Source of the DNA: an uncultured Candidatus Actinomarina sp. | Lineage (GTDB): Bacteria > Actinomycetota > Acidimicrobiia > Actinomarinales > Actinomarinaceae | Direction: 5' to 3' | DNA: 64,000 bases | NCBI GenBank assembly: GCA_902533795.1 | Contig: CACAND010000001.1 | Coordinates: forward strand, 136,159 to 200,158 | Shown here: piece by piece, positions 50,122-59,543 of the stretch | How the letters are laid out: each line of letters begins with the position of its first letter | Numbering within the stretch: position 1 is the stretch's first letter | Notes under the pieces: generated by a model | Told to the model about the DNA's origin: nothing | Seen by the model: only the letters and a program-made list of their open reading frames with translations | Database searches by the model: none | Translations under genes and position numbers: made by a program

Positions 50122-51110
50122 TTCCTTGATTTGAATAAATTTTTTAATATCACATTAGACCAGTAAATTGTTCTTTTTAATACATAAATTATCCTTGTTA
50201 AAAGTAATGCATTAGGATAAATTTGCTTATCGTTTATTCCAAAATGTACAGCATATGAAATTCTGACATCTGTGTTGTATGTATTGTCATCATCATTAAA
50301 ATCACTTAAATTAGTCAACTGGAATGTTTTAGCGTCGCTTCTAAAGTTTCTTTTTTTTGTATGAGTGGCATCATCACCCCAACCAATATTTTTAATGAGG
50401 TTTAGTCTTGGAATGATCGATAAATATTTGTTTTTTATCATCGTTGAATACAACATATAATCCCAATTTTTTTCTTCTCTTGAACTTACTCTGTTTAGCA
50501 TCTTATATATTAAATAAGATTCAAATAGTGAGTATCCATCGAATAATTTCCTAATTTTCCTAAATGGTTGATTCCATAAACTAAGATCTCCATCAAAATT
50601 TTCCCACCTATTTTTCCATGTTGCCCATCCCCATGTGAGTGGAACTTTTGTAAATAAATAACTGTTTTTATTAAAAAAATCTTTATTAATTATAGGACCA
50701 CCATTATCTCCAGATATCATAAACACTCTATCATCTTCAGAATATCTATCTAAAAGAACTGAACAATATTCGTAGAAAGAATCGTTTGGAATACAATCAT
50801 CTTCTAAAATAATTCCAACTGTCTCATTCTCAAATAACCAATCAATAGCTTTTTTTGGGGCTATGTGACTTCCATAATTAATTGTATTTTGCTGAATTTG
50901 AATATCACAACTCCAGTCAATATTCTCAATAATCTTTTTAATTTCATCTATATTTTGACTATCAATAATTTTTTGATTTTCCCGCGGTCCATCGAAATAA
51001 ATATATATTTTTTTAGGCTGAGTTTTACTTAAAGAACTTATAAGTTGTTTTGAAATTTCGGGCCTATTGAAAAGAATTAGAAGCACAGGAACGCTAATAG
51101 ATTTTTTCAT
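50118..51110 (-). CDS. glycosyltransferase (GNT-I-like nucleotide-diphospho-sugar transferase fold)
   Basis: VPVLLILFNRPEIS, IILEDDCIPND, FMISGDNGG, TWGWATWKNRW. Confidence 0.8.
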   Translation of the reverse strand: MKKSISVPVLLILFNRPEISKQLISSLSKTQPKKIYIYFDGPRENQKIIDSQNIDEIKKIIENIDWSCDIQIQQNTINYGSHIAPKKAIDWLFENETVGIILEDDCIPNDSFYEYCSVLLDRYSEDDRVFMISGDNGGPIINKDFFNKNSYLFTKVPLTWGWATWKNRWENFDGDLSLWNQPFRKIRKLFDGYSLFESYLIYKMLNRVSSREEKNWDYMLYSTMIKNKYLSIIPRLNLIKNIGWGDDATHTKKRNFRSDAKTFQLTNLSDFNDDDNTYNTDVRISYAVHFGINDKQIYPNALLLTRIIYVLKRTIYWSNVILKNLFKSRN

Positions 51111-52066
51111 ATGTTTTTATTTCTATTTGATAAGAAGCGAATAATTCCAATTAAGAAAAAGAATGGAGATTCAATAAATTCTAATTTCAAGTTTATTAAA
51201 ATTTTAAAAAAATCTTTTATGGCAAATTTTTTCCTTGAGTTAGAGATATAGTATTTTTTATCATAAACTTCATTAAACATATCTTGGAAAATAAAAGAGC
51301 TGCTATGAGCAACGCCTCTTACGTGCCAAGGTTTGAATTTGCCAGAATAGTGAACAAGAGAAATATTATTTTGTTTTAAAATTTCTGTATAGTTTTTTTC
51401 GAAATAATTAACTTTGTAGTTTAAGTTTTCTGATATTTTTAAAAATTTATCATCATAATACTTATTCAAAATATCTTGATCCCAGAAAATCGCATCCTCT
51501 TTTATCTGTGAAAGAATATCAAGCACTTTTTTGGAAAAATTATTTTTTCTAGCTTTTTCAACATCCATCAACATTACACCTGCATTAAAGTAAGAATTTC
51601 CTGTTAATTTAAGTCTTTTGAATGAAGTCTGATTAACATCATTTCTATTTGTTTCTTCCGAAAATCCAGCCTCAAGCCCACTAGAATTTAAATTTTGGAA
51701 TTCTTTTTTAATTTGTTCTAATGGATCAGATATGCAATAAACATCTCCATCTAAATAAATTATATTTTTAATATTTTCTGGAATATATTTTAACAAAAAT
51801 AATCTATAGAAAGTTGCCTCTGTCACATGAGCATCAAGAAGATTATAAAATTTTAAATCACTTTTATTAAATTTGTAAACATTGATATTATTTAAATTTT
51901 CACTTTCTAATATTTTTTTAGGTAAAAATTCGGTGGTTTCTTCTGATTGGTGAATAATAAATATATTTATTTTTTCACTCACACTTTTCAACAAAGAATA
52001 AATAGAAACTATTGTTTGAATATTGTAATTTGAATCAAAGCAATATAAGAAATTTAACATTATCAA
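51107..52066 (-). CDS. glycosyltransferase family 8
   Basis: FLYCFDSNYNIQTIVSIYSLL, IIYLDGDVYCISDPL, YFNAGVMLMD, WDQDILNKYY, LVHYSGKFKPWH. Confidence 0.93.
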   Translation of the reverse strand: MIMLNFLYCFDSNYNIQTIVSIYSLLKSVSEKINIFIIHQSEETTEFLPKKILESENLNNINVYKFNKSDLKFYNLLDAHVTEATFYRLFLLKYIPENIKNIIYLDGDVYCISDPLEQIKKEFQNLNSSGLEAGFSEETNRNDVNQTSFKRLKLTGNSYFNAGVMLMDVEKARKNNFSKKVLDILSQIKEDAIFWDQDILNKYYDDKFLKISENLNYKVNYFEKNYTEILKQNNISLVHYSGKFKPWHVRGVAHSSSFIFQDMFNEVYDKKYYISNSRKKFAIKDFFKILINLKLEFIESPFFFLIGIIRFLSNRNKNI

Positions 52067-52926
52067 TAAATTGATGTGTATTTTAGAAGTGTATTCATTT
52101 TCTTTTTTGCCTTGCCTTGAAAATGAATATTCATTAGCTCAAGATATTCATTATTTACTTTGTCAAATATATAGTTTTTATTCTTTTTTTTATCTTTAAA
52201 AATTTTTATAAATTTTCCACTCATTTCATACTGGTCCTTGGAATAAAAGCCCTCTCCATTCCCATAGTTATTCATAAATACAACTCGAGATTCTCCTTTG
52301 TTTTTTGGAAAAATTAAATTATCAACATCAAGAAGATTCATTTTATCAAACAGATAGAAAAAGGTCATATCACATATTCCTCCACCTCCATTTTTTTCAT
52401 GAAAATCTATTTTGTGTTGGATTAATGGCAGCTTGCTTTTATTTATAAATACATCTTCATATAATTCAGAAAACAATTCGTAAAACTCAATAGTTGTTCT
52501 TCCAGAATGGATACTTCCGGTCATATGAAACTCATCCCAGTCATTTAATATAAAATAAGAATTTTCCTTTTCATACTCAATTTCATTAATGTTATCCAAA
52601 AGAATATTGTCAGAATCAATATGGAAAATTGATTTTTTGTGAGTTTGTTTCAAAAATTCTAAAATAGAAAATAATTTAAAATACCATATCCATATAAAGT
52701 CTCCCTTTGTGTTGTAACTAACAAAATAGTCTTGATAATATTTCATTTTTTTAGTGTCTATAAAATCCCTATAGTCATAGAAATCAACGTTTTGGATTTT
52801 ATCTAGTTTTTGACAGGAGCTGTCACCAAGAAAAATTACTTCATTATTTGCTGAAGTAATTTCACAATTAATTTTTAAATAATTTTCATAGTTGTTGTGA
52901 AATAATAAAACTGGAACATCTTCCAT
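52063..52926 (-). CDS. putative glycosyltransferase
   Basis: FHIDSDNILLDNI DxD-like motif; GGGGICDMTFFYL. Confidence 0.6.
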   Translation of the reverse strand: MEDVPVLLFHNNYENYLKINCEITSANNEVIFLGDSSCQKLDKIQNVDFYDYRDFIDTKKMKYYQDYFVSYNTKGDFIWIWYFKLFSILEFLKQTHKKSIFHIDSDNILLDNINEIEYEKENSYFILNDWDEFHMTGSIHSGRTTIEFYELFSELYEDVFINKSKLPLIQHKIDFHEKNGGGGICDMTFFYLFDKMNLLDVDNLIFPKNKGESRVVFMNNYGNGEGFYSKDQYEMSGKFIKIFKDKKKNKNYIFDKVNNEYLELMNIHFQGKAKKKMNTLLKYTSIY

Positions 52927-52970
52927 ATTGATATTATAACTTCCTATTAGTTTGTAAATTATTAATAAAT

Positions 52971-53840
52971 TTATATAATTTTTTTATAATTTCTTAATTT
53001 TATTTTTTCTTTTTTAAAAATTTCATCAAAGTCTATATTTGTAATAAAACCATTTCTATGAAACTTTTCATTCTCTCCAACCCATCCGTGTATATCAAAA
53101 GTCAAAAAACTTAAATTATTATATTGAATTTTAAGATCTTCAAAGATTTCAAGGGATGCGCTCATTAAATCTGGAAAATCAAGATCATCAAAGTAAAGAA
53201 CAAATGTATCAGATAAAGAATCCTTAATAATATTTCTATATTCGGCCATTACTCCTTTTTTAGTGTGTAAAGCATCTGAAAAAATTAAATCAAATTTCTC
53301 ATTTATACTTTTGAATTCATCTGTGTCTTTTTCATCAAGTAAATCTCCAATAAAATAAATCAGTTTATTTTCATTAAGTTCTGAAGTAAAGTAATTTGAT
53401 TTAAGTTGTGTAAATTTATTAGAAAAGTTAGGATTTATTTCATTATTATCAAAACCAACAATTAATGAGTTGCTCAATTGATTTACGATTTGTAAATAAT
53501 TTTTCATTACAGATACTCCAATTTCTAAGTAATTAATTTTTACTTTATCCATATTTCTAGAAATAAAAACTAAAAGATCAGAGTAAGTTGGATATTCATT
53601 TATTTCGTTATCGATATGTTCAAATAGTTTTTTGGGAATGCCATAATCATTTGCTTTATACTGATCTTCTGTCAAGAAAGTTTCAATACTAGACAAGTAA
53701 AGTCTGTTATCTCGAATAATATTGACAAATTCTTTATTCGTATTTTTATAAAACAAGATATGTATGGCTTGAATTTTTCGTTTTATAAATAACGCAAATT
53801 TTGAATTGTAATACTTTAATTGTTCATTCATTTTTTTCAT
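52971..53840 (-). CDS. class I SAM methyltransferase-like protein
   Basis: INYLEIGVSVMKNYL, LIVGFDNNEINP, FDLIFSDALHTKKGV. Confidence 0.65.
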   Translation of the reverse strand: MKKMNEQLKYYNSKFALFIKRKIQAIHILFYKNTNKEFVNIIRDNRLYLSSIETFLTEDQYKANDYGIPKKLFEHIDNEINEYPTYSDLLVFISRNMDKVKINYLEIGVSVMKNYLQIVNQLSNSLIVGFDNNEINPNFSNKFTQLKSNYFTSELNENKLIYFIGDLLDEKDTDEFKSINEKFDLIFSDALHTKKGVMAEYRNIIKDSLSDTFVLYFDDLDFPDLMSASLEIFEDLKIQYNNLSFLTFDIHGWVGENEKFHRNGFITNIDFDEIFKKEKIKLRNYKKII

Positions 53841-55146
53841 TGATTTTTTGCTTTTTGTTTATAGACAAAAAATAATTGATCAAATAAACCACAAAAATAA
53901 TTATTGAAGCAATTATCCCAATATTGATATCAATTATACCCTCGTAGTTCCAATGATTTAAGAAAATCATAAACGAGAGAACACTTAATAAATGAAGTGT
54001 TTTTAAAAGTTTTTCTTTGTAATTTAGAAGTAAAAATACATTAAGTAAAATAATCAAATTACCAATTGAGTAATAACTAAATCTTATAGGAGGATACCAA
54101 CCAATTAATGAATAAAATAAATAGATTAATGCAGAAAATTTTATTAATTTTTCTAAACCCAAATTATTTCTATAAGCATTTAAGGGATTAGTAATAATCA
54201 CAAAAAAGAAAGGGACAATAAGATAAAGAATTAGTTGAAAATTATCTACTAAATAGCAAGCAAGGAAATTGGGAATTTCCATACAATGCCACCCCCCTTC
54301 AAACCTTCTTGAAGTAAAAAGATATAAAGGCAACCATATAAATTGGCCATAATGTGATGAATTTTCGTCATAAGGAATTTGATTCTCGAAAATAAAAATA
54401 TACAAATTGTAGATAACAAAAGGAAGAATTGAAATTATTAGCATCTTAAAAATATGAGTAAGGTCTTTCATATTAAATTTCATAATTTTCTCAATAAGCA
54501 AAATTAAAAAAACTAAAGTATATCCTACAAGAAATATTCTATGTATTAAGACAAGACAACCAACCAGTAAAGAAGTTTTATAATTTATATTGTCTTGCTT
54601 TGTTATCAAATAAGTATTAAAAGTAATGATCAATAATGTCCAAAGTTGGTTTGATGGATCAAAAATACCCCATTTATTTAATGGACTTGAACATAAAACT
54701 AAAGAAATTAAAAAATATGTAAAAATATTATTAGATAGGTCTTTGTTTAAAATTTTTAAAAATAGAATAGATGAAAGTGTTATTACGAAAATGTTTAATA
54801 ATATGATTGAAATATGTATTGCTACATCAAAATCTGGAATGATATTAAAACTCATAAAATTAATAAAATTTGAAATTAAATTATTGATTGTAATAAACAA
54901 AGGTCTGCCTTGGTAAACATATCCTTCGGTAAATAAAGTTGGTAAATTTCTAATTGCAGAGTAATACGATTCTTGATCGCAACTTATTGGATAAGAAATT
55001 TTAATATTAAAAAATTTGTAATCATTAATTGTGTTACAAATAAAATAATTTGGTTCGATAAATTTAAATACAAAATTTATAAGAAAAAGAAAAGACACAT
55101 TAACAACATTAATTAGGTAAAACTTAATATAAGTCTTGGTATTCAC
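53824..55146 (-). CDS. polytopic GT-C-like membrane protein
   Basis: 440 aa multi-TM; SYPISCDQESYYSAIRNLPTL first loop. Confidence 0.6.
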   Translation of the reverse strand: MNTKTYIKFYLINVVNVSFLFLINFVFKFIEPNYFICNTINDYKFFNIKISYPISCDQESYYSAIRNLPTLFTEGYVYQGRPLFITINNLISNFINFMSFNIIPDFDVAIHISIILLNIFVITLSSILFLKILNKDLSNNIFTYFLISLVLCSSPLNKWGIFDPSNQLWTLLIITFNTYLITKQDNINYKTSLLVGCLVLIHRIFLVGYTLVFLILLIEKIMKFNMKDLTHIFKMLIISILPFVIYNLYIFIFENQIPYDENSSHYGQFIWLPLYLFTSRRFEGGWHCMEIPNFLACYLVDNFQLILYLIVPFFFVIITNPLNAYRNNLGLEKLIKFSALIYLFYSLIGWYPPIRFSYYSIGNLIILLNVFLLLNYKEKLLKTLHLLSVLSFMIFLNHWNYEGIIDINIGIIASIIIFVVYLINYFLSINKKQKINEKNE

Positions 55147-56187
55147 TTAATTAAGATTGTTCAAATAATTACTAGCTTGATTCATAGAAAAGTCTGGGGA
55201 AGTATCATTCAAATACTGCTTCTCCCACAATACTGTTTCATTTAACATTTCATCAATTGTCAATATTGGTTTCCAACCAAGTTTTTCTTTTGCTTTAGAA
55301 GAATTAATGATCAGTGTGTCAACTTCCTTAAATTCTTCGTTTTTTTCAATCTCTATAGAAATTTTTGAGTCCCATAATTCGATGAATTTTTTTGATAAAT
55401 ATTCGGCATCATATTTATTGTTTATCTCTGAATTAAGATTATAAATTTCAGATTTTTCACTTAAATAATTTTCTTGAGCAACCAACAGATAACCATATAT
55501 TGAGTCAAATACATGCTGCCATGGACGTATAGATTTAGGTTTACGAAGGATAAAATCTTTATTTGCAATCAATGATTCTATCAAATCTGTAGCTAAGCGC
55601 TTTTCCGCTCTATCTCCACCACCAATAACATTTCCTGATCGAACTACAGATGTTTTGAGTTCACTATCCAATCTTGAAAATGCCTCAATAACATTTTCTT
55701 GTCCAACCTTGCTAGAACTATAAAAATCTTTTCCCCCTAATGGAGAATCTTCAACATTGTCAAAATCAGAATTCTTATAAACCTTGTCAGTTGTAGATAC
55801 AACTACAGACTTTGTGTCAGGACATTTTGATATTTCATTTAAAACATTAAACGTACCAATAATGTTTGAGTTCAATGTATCTAGAGGGTTTTTGTATCCC
55901 TGATAAACTAAACTTTGAGCTGCAAAATGAAATACAATATCTGGATTAATTTTTTCAATTTGTTGAAAATTTGAAGCATTGTCTGGACTTGATAAATCAA
56001 AAAATAACTCACCTTCATAAATATTTTTTAAATTTGCCATCTGATATAAGCCTTTTTTATCCTCTCTTGATATTCCGTAAATTTGAGAGTTTAAATTTTT
56101 TAGAAAGACACCTAACCAGGATCCTTTAAACCCTGTATGTCCAGTTATTAAAACTTTTTTATTTTTCCAGAAGTCATAATTTATCAA
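55147..56187 (-). CDS. rfbG: CDP-glucose 4,6-dehydratase
   Basis: FWKNKKVLITGHTGFKGSWLGVFLKNL, VFHFAAQSLV, STTDKVYKN, RPWQHVFDSIYGYLLVAQ. Confidence 0.95.
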   Translation of the reverse strand: MINYDFWKNKKVLITGHTGFKGSWLGVFLKNLNSQIYGISREDKKGLYQMANLKNIYEGELFFDLSSPDNASNFQQIEKINPDIVFHFAAQSLVYQGYKNPLDTLNSNIIGTFNVLNEISKCPDTKSVVVSTTDKVYKNSDFDNVEDSPLGGKDFYSSSKVGQENVIEAFSRLDSELKTSVVRSGNVIGGGDRAEKRLATDLIESLIANKDFILRKPKSIRPWQHVFDSIYGYLLVAQENYLSEKSEIYNLNSEINNKYDAEYLSKKFIELWDSKISIEIEKNEEFKEVDTLIINSSKAKEKLGWKPILTIDEMLNETVLWEKQYLNDTSPDFSMNQASNYLNNLN

Positions 56188-56918
56188 TTTACCAAACCAC
56201 TTTCAATTGCTCTTTCTAATATTTCTAACTCTCTAATTGTGTCACAAGGTTGCCAGAATCCTTCATGTTTAAACGCCGATAACTGTTTTTGTTTTGCAAG
56301 CAACTCAAGAGGTTTTGTTTCTAAAATATCTTCTGAATCAGCTAAATAATCTAATATTTGTTTTTTAAAAACGAAAAAACCTCCGTTTATCCATCCACTC
56401 GAAGTATTATCTTTTTCTCCAAAGTTTGTTACGATATTGTTTTCAATTTCTAAACTTCCAAATCTAGCAGGAGGTCTGACAGCCGTAACAGTAGCAATTT
56501 TGTTTTCTTCAATAAAAAATTTTGTTAAATCTTCTAAATTAATATTTGCAATGCCATCTCCATAAGTTAAATAAAAATTTTCCTCATTAAGGTACTCAGC
56601 TCCTAGCTTTAACCTTCCTCCTGTCATAGTTTCTAAGCCGGTATCTAAAACAGTAATTTTTGTATTTAGGTTATTCTCAAATATATTTTCAGATTTTGAT
56701 ACTCGATTCAAACTTGATTCATAGTGTTCGACTATTTTTTCAATTTTGTATCCTGCAAGAACAACTATATTATTTATATTAAATTTAGAGTAAATAGATA
56801 TTATGTGATCTAATAGTGGTTTTCCATTTGCCAATATCATTGGTTTTGGAATTTTATCAGTATATTCGGCAAATCTTGTACCTTTACCTCCAGCCAATAT
56901 CATTACAGAATTGAACAT
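56184..56918 (-). CDS. rfbF: glucose-1-phosphate cytidylyltransferase-like nucleotidyltransferase
   Basis: MILAGGKGTRFAEYTDKIPKPM, LTYGDGIANI, VTAVRPPARFG, GFWQPCDTIREL; overlaps rfbG. Confidence 0.9.
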   Translation of the reverse strand: MFNSVMILAGGKGTRFAEYTDKIPKPMILANGKPLLDHIISIYSKFNINNIVVLAGYKIEKIVEHYESSLNRVSKSENIFENNLNTKITVLDTGLETMTGGRLKLGAEYLNEENFYLTYGDGIANINLEDLTKFFIEENKIATVTAVRPPARFGSLEIENNIVTNFGEKDNTSSGWINGGFFVFKKQILDYLADSEDILETKPLELLAKQKQLSAFKHEGFWQPCDTIRELEILERAIESGLVN

Positions 56919-56981
56919 ATAAATAATATGTTAATTATATGAATTTAATAATGGAGATATTTAATATACAATAGTTATAAT

Positions 56982-57803
56982 TTGCAAAATATTCTTATAA
57001 CAGGTGGTAGTAGCTATTTAGGTTCAAAAACTATTGACTACTTTAAAGATTTTACATTTTATGGATTAGAGCATAATTCAAAATTATTAGAAAGAAAGAA
57101 TTTATTTACATTTCAAGATACAAATTTTAAAGAAATAATTTCAAAATACAAAATTGATATCATAATTCATTTTGCGACAAACTCTGATAGAACAAATAAA
57201 CAGAATAAAGAGGAAATTCATAAAACCAACGTTTTACTCGGGGAAGAACTATTAAACGCTTGTATTGATAGTAGAGTTAAACTCTTCATATCTGCAGGAA
57301 GTTATTCGCAAGATATATTTGAGAGACCACCCAATTTCTATGTTGAAACAAAAAATATTTTCGAAGATTCCCTAATTTCATACAGTAAAAAACATAGATT
57401 AAGAATTATAAATTACCTACTTGGAGATGTTTATGGAAAGGATGATTTTAGATCAAATAAGCTAATAAATTATTTAATTCAAAATGAAGATAAGGAACAA
57501 ATAAAATTTAATTCAAATGGACTTGGTGCATTTTCACCAGTTTATGTAAATGATATTTTATCAATAATGGAAGAAGATCTTAATTTGGCACATGATCAGA
57601 AATTTTACAGACGAAAAATAATTTCTTCTAATATCATAACTGTAAAAGAATTTGTCAAAATTTATAAAACGACAAGAGGAAAAAAATTCAAAGAAATTTA
57701 TAACAATATCGAGAATCCTTATAGTAATTTTAAAAAAATTAATTCAAAAGATTTATTATTCAAAACTTCTATAGAAGAAGGGCTTAAAAGCTTAGAGATT
57801 TAA
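56982..57803 (+). CDS. NAD-dependent epimerase/dehydratase (SDR)
   Basis: NILITGGSSYLGSKTIDYFKD, IIHFATNSDR, SAGSYSQ, YVETKNIFED; TTG start. Confidence 0.82.
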   Translation: MQNILITGGSSYLGSKTIDYFKDFTFYGLEHNSKLLERKNLFTFQDTNFKEIISKYKIDIIIHFATNSDRTNKQNKEEIHKTNVLLGEELLNACIDSRVKLFISAGSYSQDIFERPPNFYVETKNIFEDSLISYSKKHRLRIINYLLGDVYGKDDFRSNKLINYLIQNEDKEQIKFNSNGLGAFSPVYVNDILSIMEEDLNLAHDQKFYRRKIISSNIITVKEFVKIYKTTRGKKFKEIYNNIENPYSNFKKINSKDLLFKTSIEEGLKSLEI

Positions 57804-58721
57804 AAATTTTTTTAAATATTTATAGGTCTCAGATAAAGACATGCTTGGATCAAAACCATTGACATCTTGTATAGATTTGTAATCTTTGTTAAATCTACCT
57901 CTAAATTTTGTTGCAAATACTCTGTGGGAAATTATATTCTTTTGATGTTTAGTAAGTGTGGTTGAGTTGTGTTCAATCATTAATGCAAGTGATCTCAAAT
58001 AACAATGACTTAGAATTTTTGGATTATTTACTAAAGATATTGAGTCATCCCCACCATAAAAATTAAATAGAGTCTTATTTATATAATATGTATCAAGCTC
58101 ATTAAATACTCCAAAGAAATTCATTATTAAATCATTTCCCATCAACTTTTTTGTACAAATGTTATTACTTTGACCAAAAATTATTGCTTCCTCTATATAT
58201 TTAGATTTCATAATAGAAGCTGTTGGTGAGACAGGAAAAACTGGTGCAAGTTGGAGGACATGATCTATTACATCTCCCGTTGTTAATTTTTTTGTTTCAT
58301 TTCTGTAGTAGTTTTTTAAAGGTTTCTGAAAACTGTCTTTGAGGTAGATATTGCAGTTATAAATCAAAGTATTTGGTTCATAGTTTTGAAGATCTATAAA
58401 CATTGTTTCTAGCGCTTCTCTTTCCATCCAGTCATCATCCTGAAGCCATTTAGAATAATCTGTATCAATATATTTAAGAGTTTGCATCCAATTGTCTATC
58501 GGTTCTAAACTTTCCTCATTATTTAAAAAAGTTAATATGAAATTTTTGTTTTTATTTTTCCAATTGGTAACAACATCTTTTGTGTTATCTGAAGAATTGT
58601 TATTAGAGATTATACAATGAATTTTTCCATCAAAAGTTTGCTCAGATACCGATTGTAGACATTTGTCTAAAAGTTCGGCTCTATTGTATGTAGGAATAAG
58701 AAGAGTTACTTCTTGCTGCAT
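57792..58721 (-). CDS. glycosyltransferase family 2
   Basis: VTLLIPTYNRAELLDKCLQSV, ISNNNSSDNT, WLQDDDWMER. Confidence 0.93.
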   Translation of the reverse strand: MQQEVTLLIPTYNRAELLDKCLQSVSEQTFDGKIHCIISNNNSSDNTKDVVTNWKNKNKNFILTFLNNEESLEPIDNWMQTLKYIDTDYSKWLQDDDWMEREALETMFIDLQNYEPNTLIYNCNIYLKDSFQKPLKNYYRNETKKLTTGDVIDHVLQLAPVFPVSPTASIMKSKYIEEAIIFGQSNNICTKKLMGNDLIMNFFGVFNELDTYYINKTLFNFYGGDDSISLVNNPKILSHCYLRSLALMIEHNSTTLTKHQKNIISHRVFATKFRGRFNKDYKSIQDVNGFDPSMSLSETYKYLKKFLNL

Positions 58722-59541
58722 TTTTTACCATCAGTTTATATTCACCATAATATCTTTCTTTAAAGGCATTGTAGTAATCCTCTATACTTCTTTTCGTTGA
58801 ATATTTTAAACCAAATAAATCATACCCAAATTGATCACTACTAAGATTGTTAATTAATGACTGAAAATATTTAGGGTGATCTTCGACTTTTAGTTTAAAT
58901 ATATGCTTTTTATATCTCAACTCAATCATCTTAAACCAAGCTTTAAAAGCCAACTCTGGAGTTTCTCCCCCTCTATCTCCGTAATCTTTAAAATAGTTGT
59001 ACCATGCTCTTGCAAATCGAGCCCTATCTTCAGCAATTACATTCTTAGATTTGAAGGATGAGTCATAGTTCCAGAAGGGAATATTTACTACAGGAACATT
59101 TGTTGAATCAAGTAAGACTCCATTGAGTGTTGGATCACACATATCTCCACCGCCGTTAAGTTTTATGTTTGGGTATTTCTTTTTGTTTAAGATAAATGAC
59201 ATTCTTGATTTCAAGTGATATCTATCTGGGGTAAATATTTGATATTTTCTCAGAGAGATAGCAGGATAATCTTGATATTCATCGAGAGCTTTTTTGAGAT
59301 TATAAAAATTATTTTCATGGAAAATTGTGTCAATGTCCATTTTTATAACCCAATCTCCTTTTGATTTATTGAAACCTTCTTGGAAAACTTTACCAATATA
59401 TTCAAATGAAAATTCTTCTTCCCAGTCTTCTCCGACAACAACTACTTCATCTGCAAAGTCTTTATAACAGTCCAATGCTTCTTTCCATGGATCCATTCTT
59501 TTTTCTGGATCAGTATAAGAAGTAAAAATTGAAATATTCAT
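58681..59541 (-). CDS. putative glycosyltransferase (GT-A-like)
   Basis: GDWVIKMDIDTIFHENN DxD motif. Confidence 0.7.
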   Translation of the reverse strand: MNISIFTSYTDPEKRMDPWKEALDCYKDFADEVVVVGEDWEEEFSFEYIGKVFQEGFNKSKGDWVIKMDIDTIFHENNFYNLKKALDEYQDYPAISLRKYQIFTPDRYHLKSRMSFILNKKKYPNIKLNGGGDMCDPTLNGVLLDSTNVPVVNIPFWNYDSSFKSKNVIAEDRARFARAWYNYFKDYGDRGGETPELAFKAWFKMIELRYKKHIFKLKVEDHPKYFQSLINNLSSDQFGYDLFGLKYSTKRSIEDYYNAFKERYYGEYKLMVKNAARSNSSYSYIQ

Positions 59542-59543
59542 TT

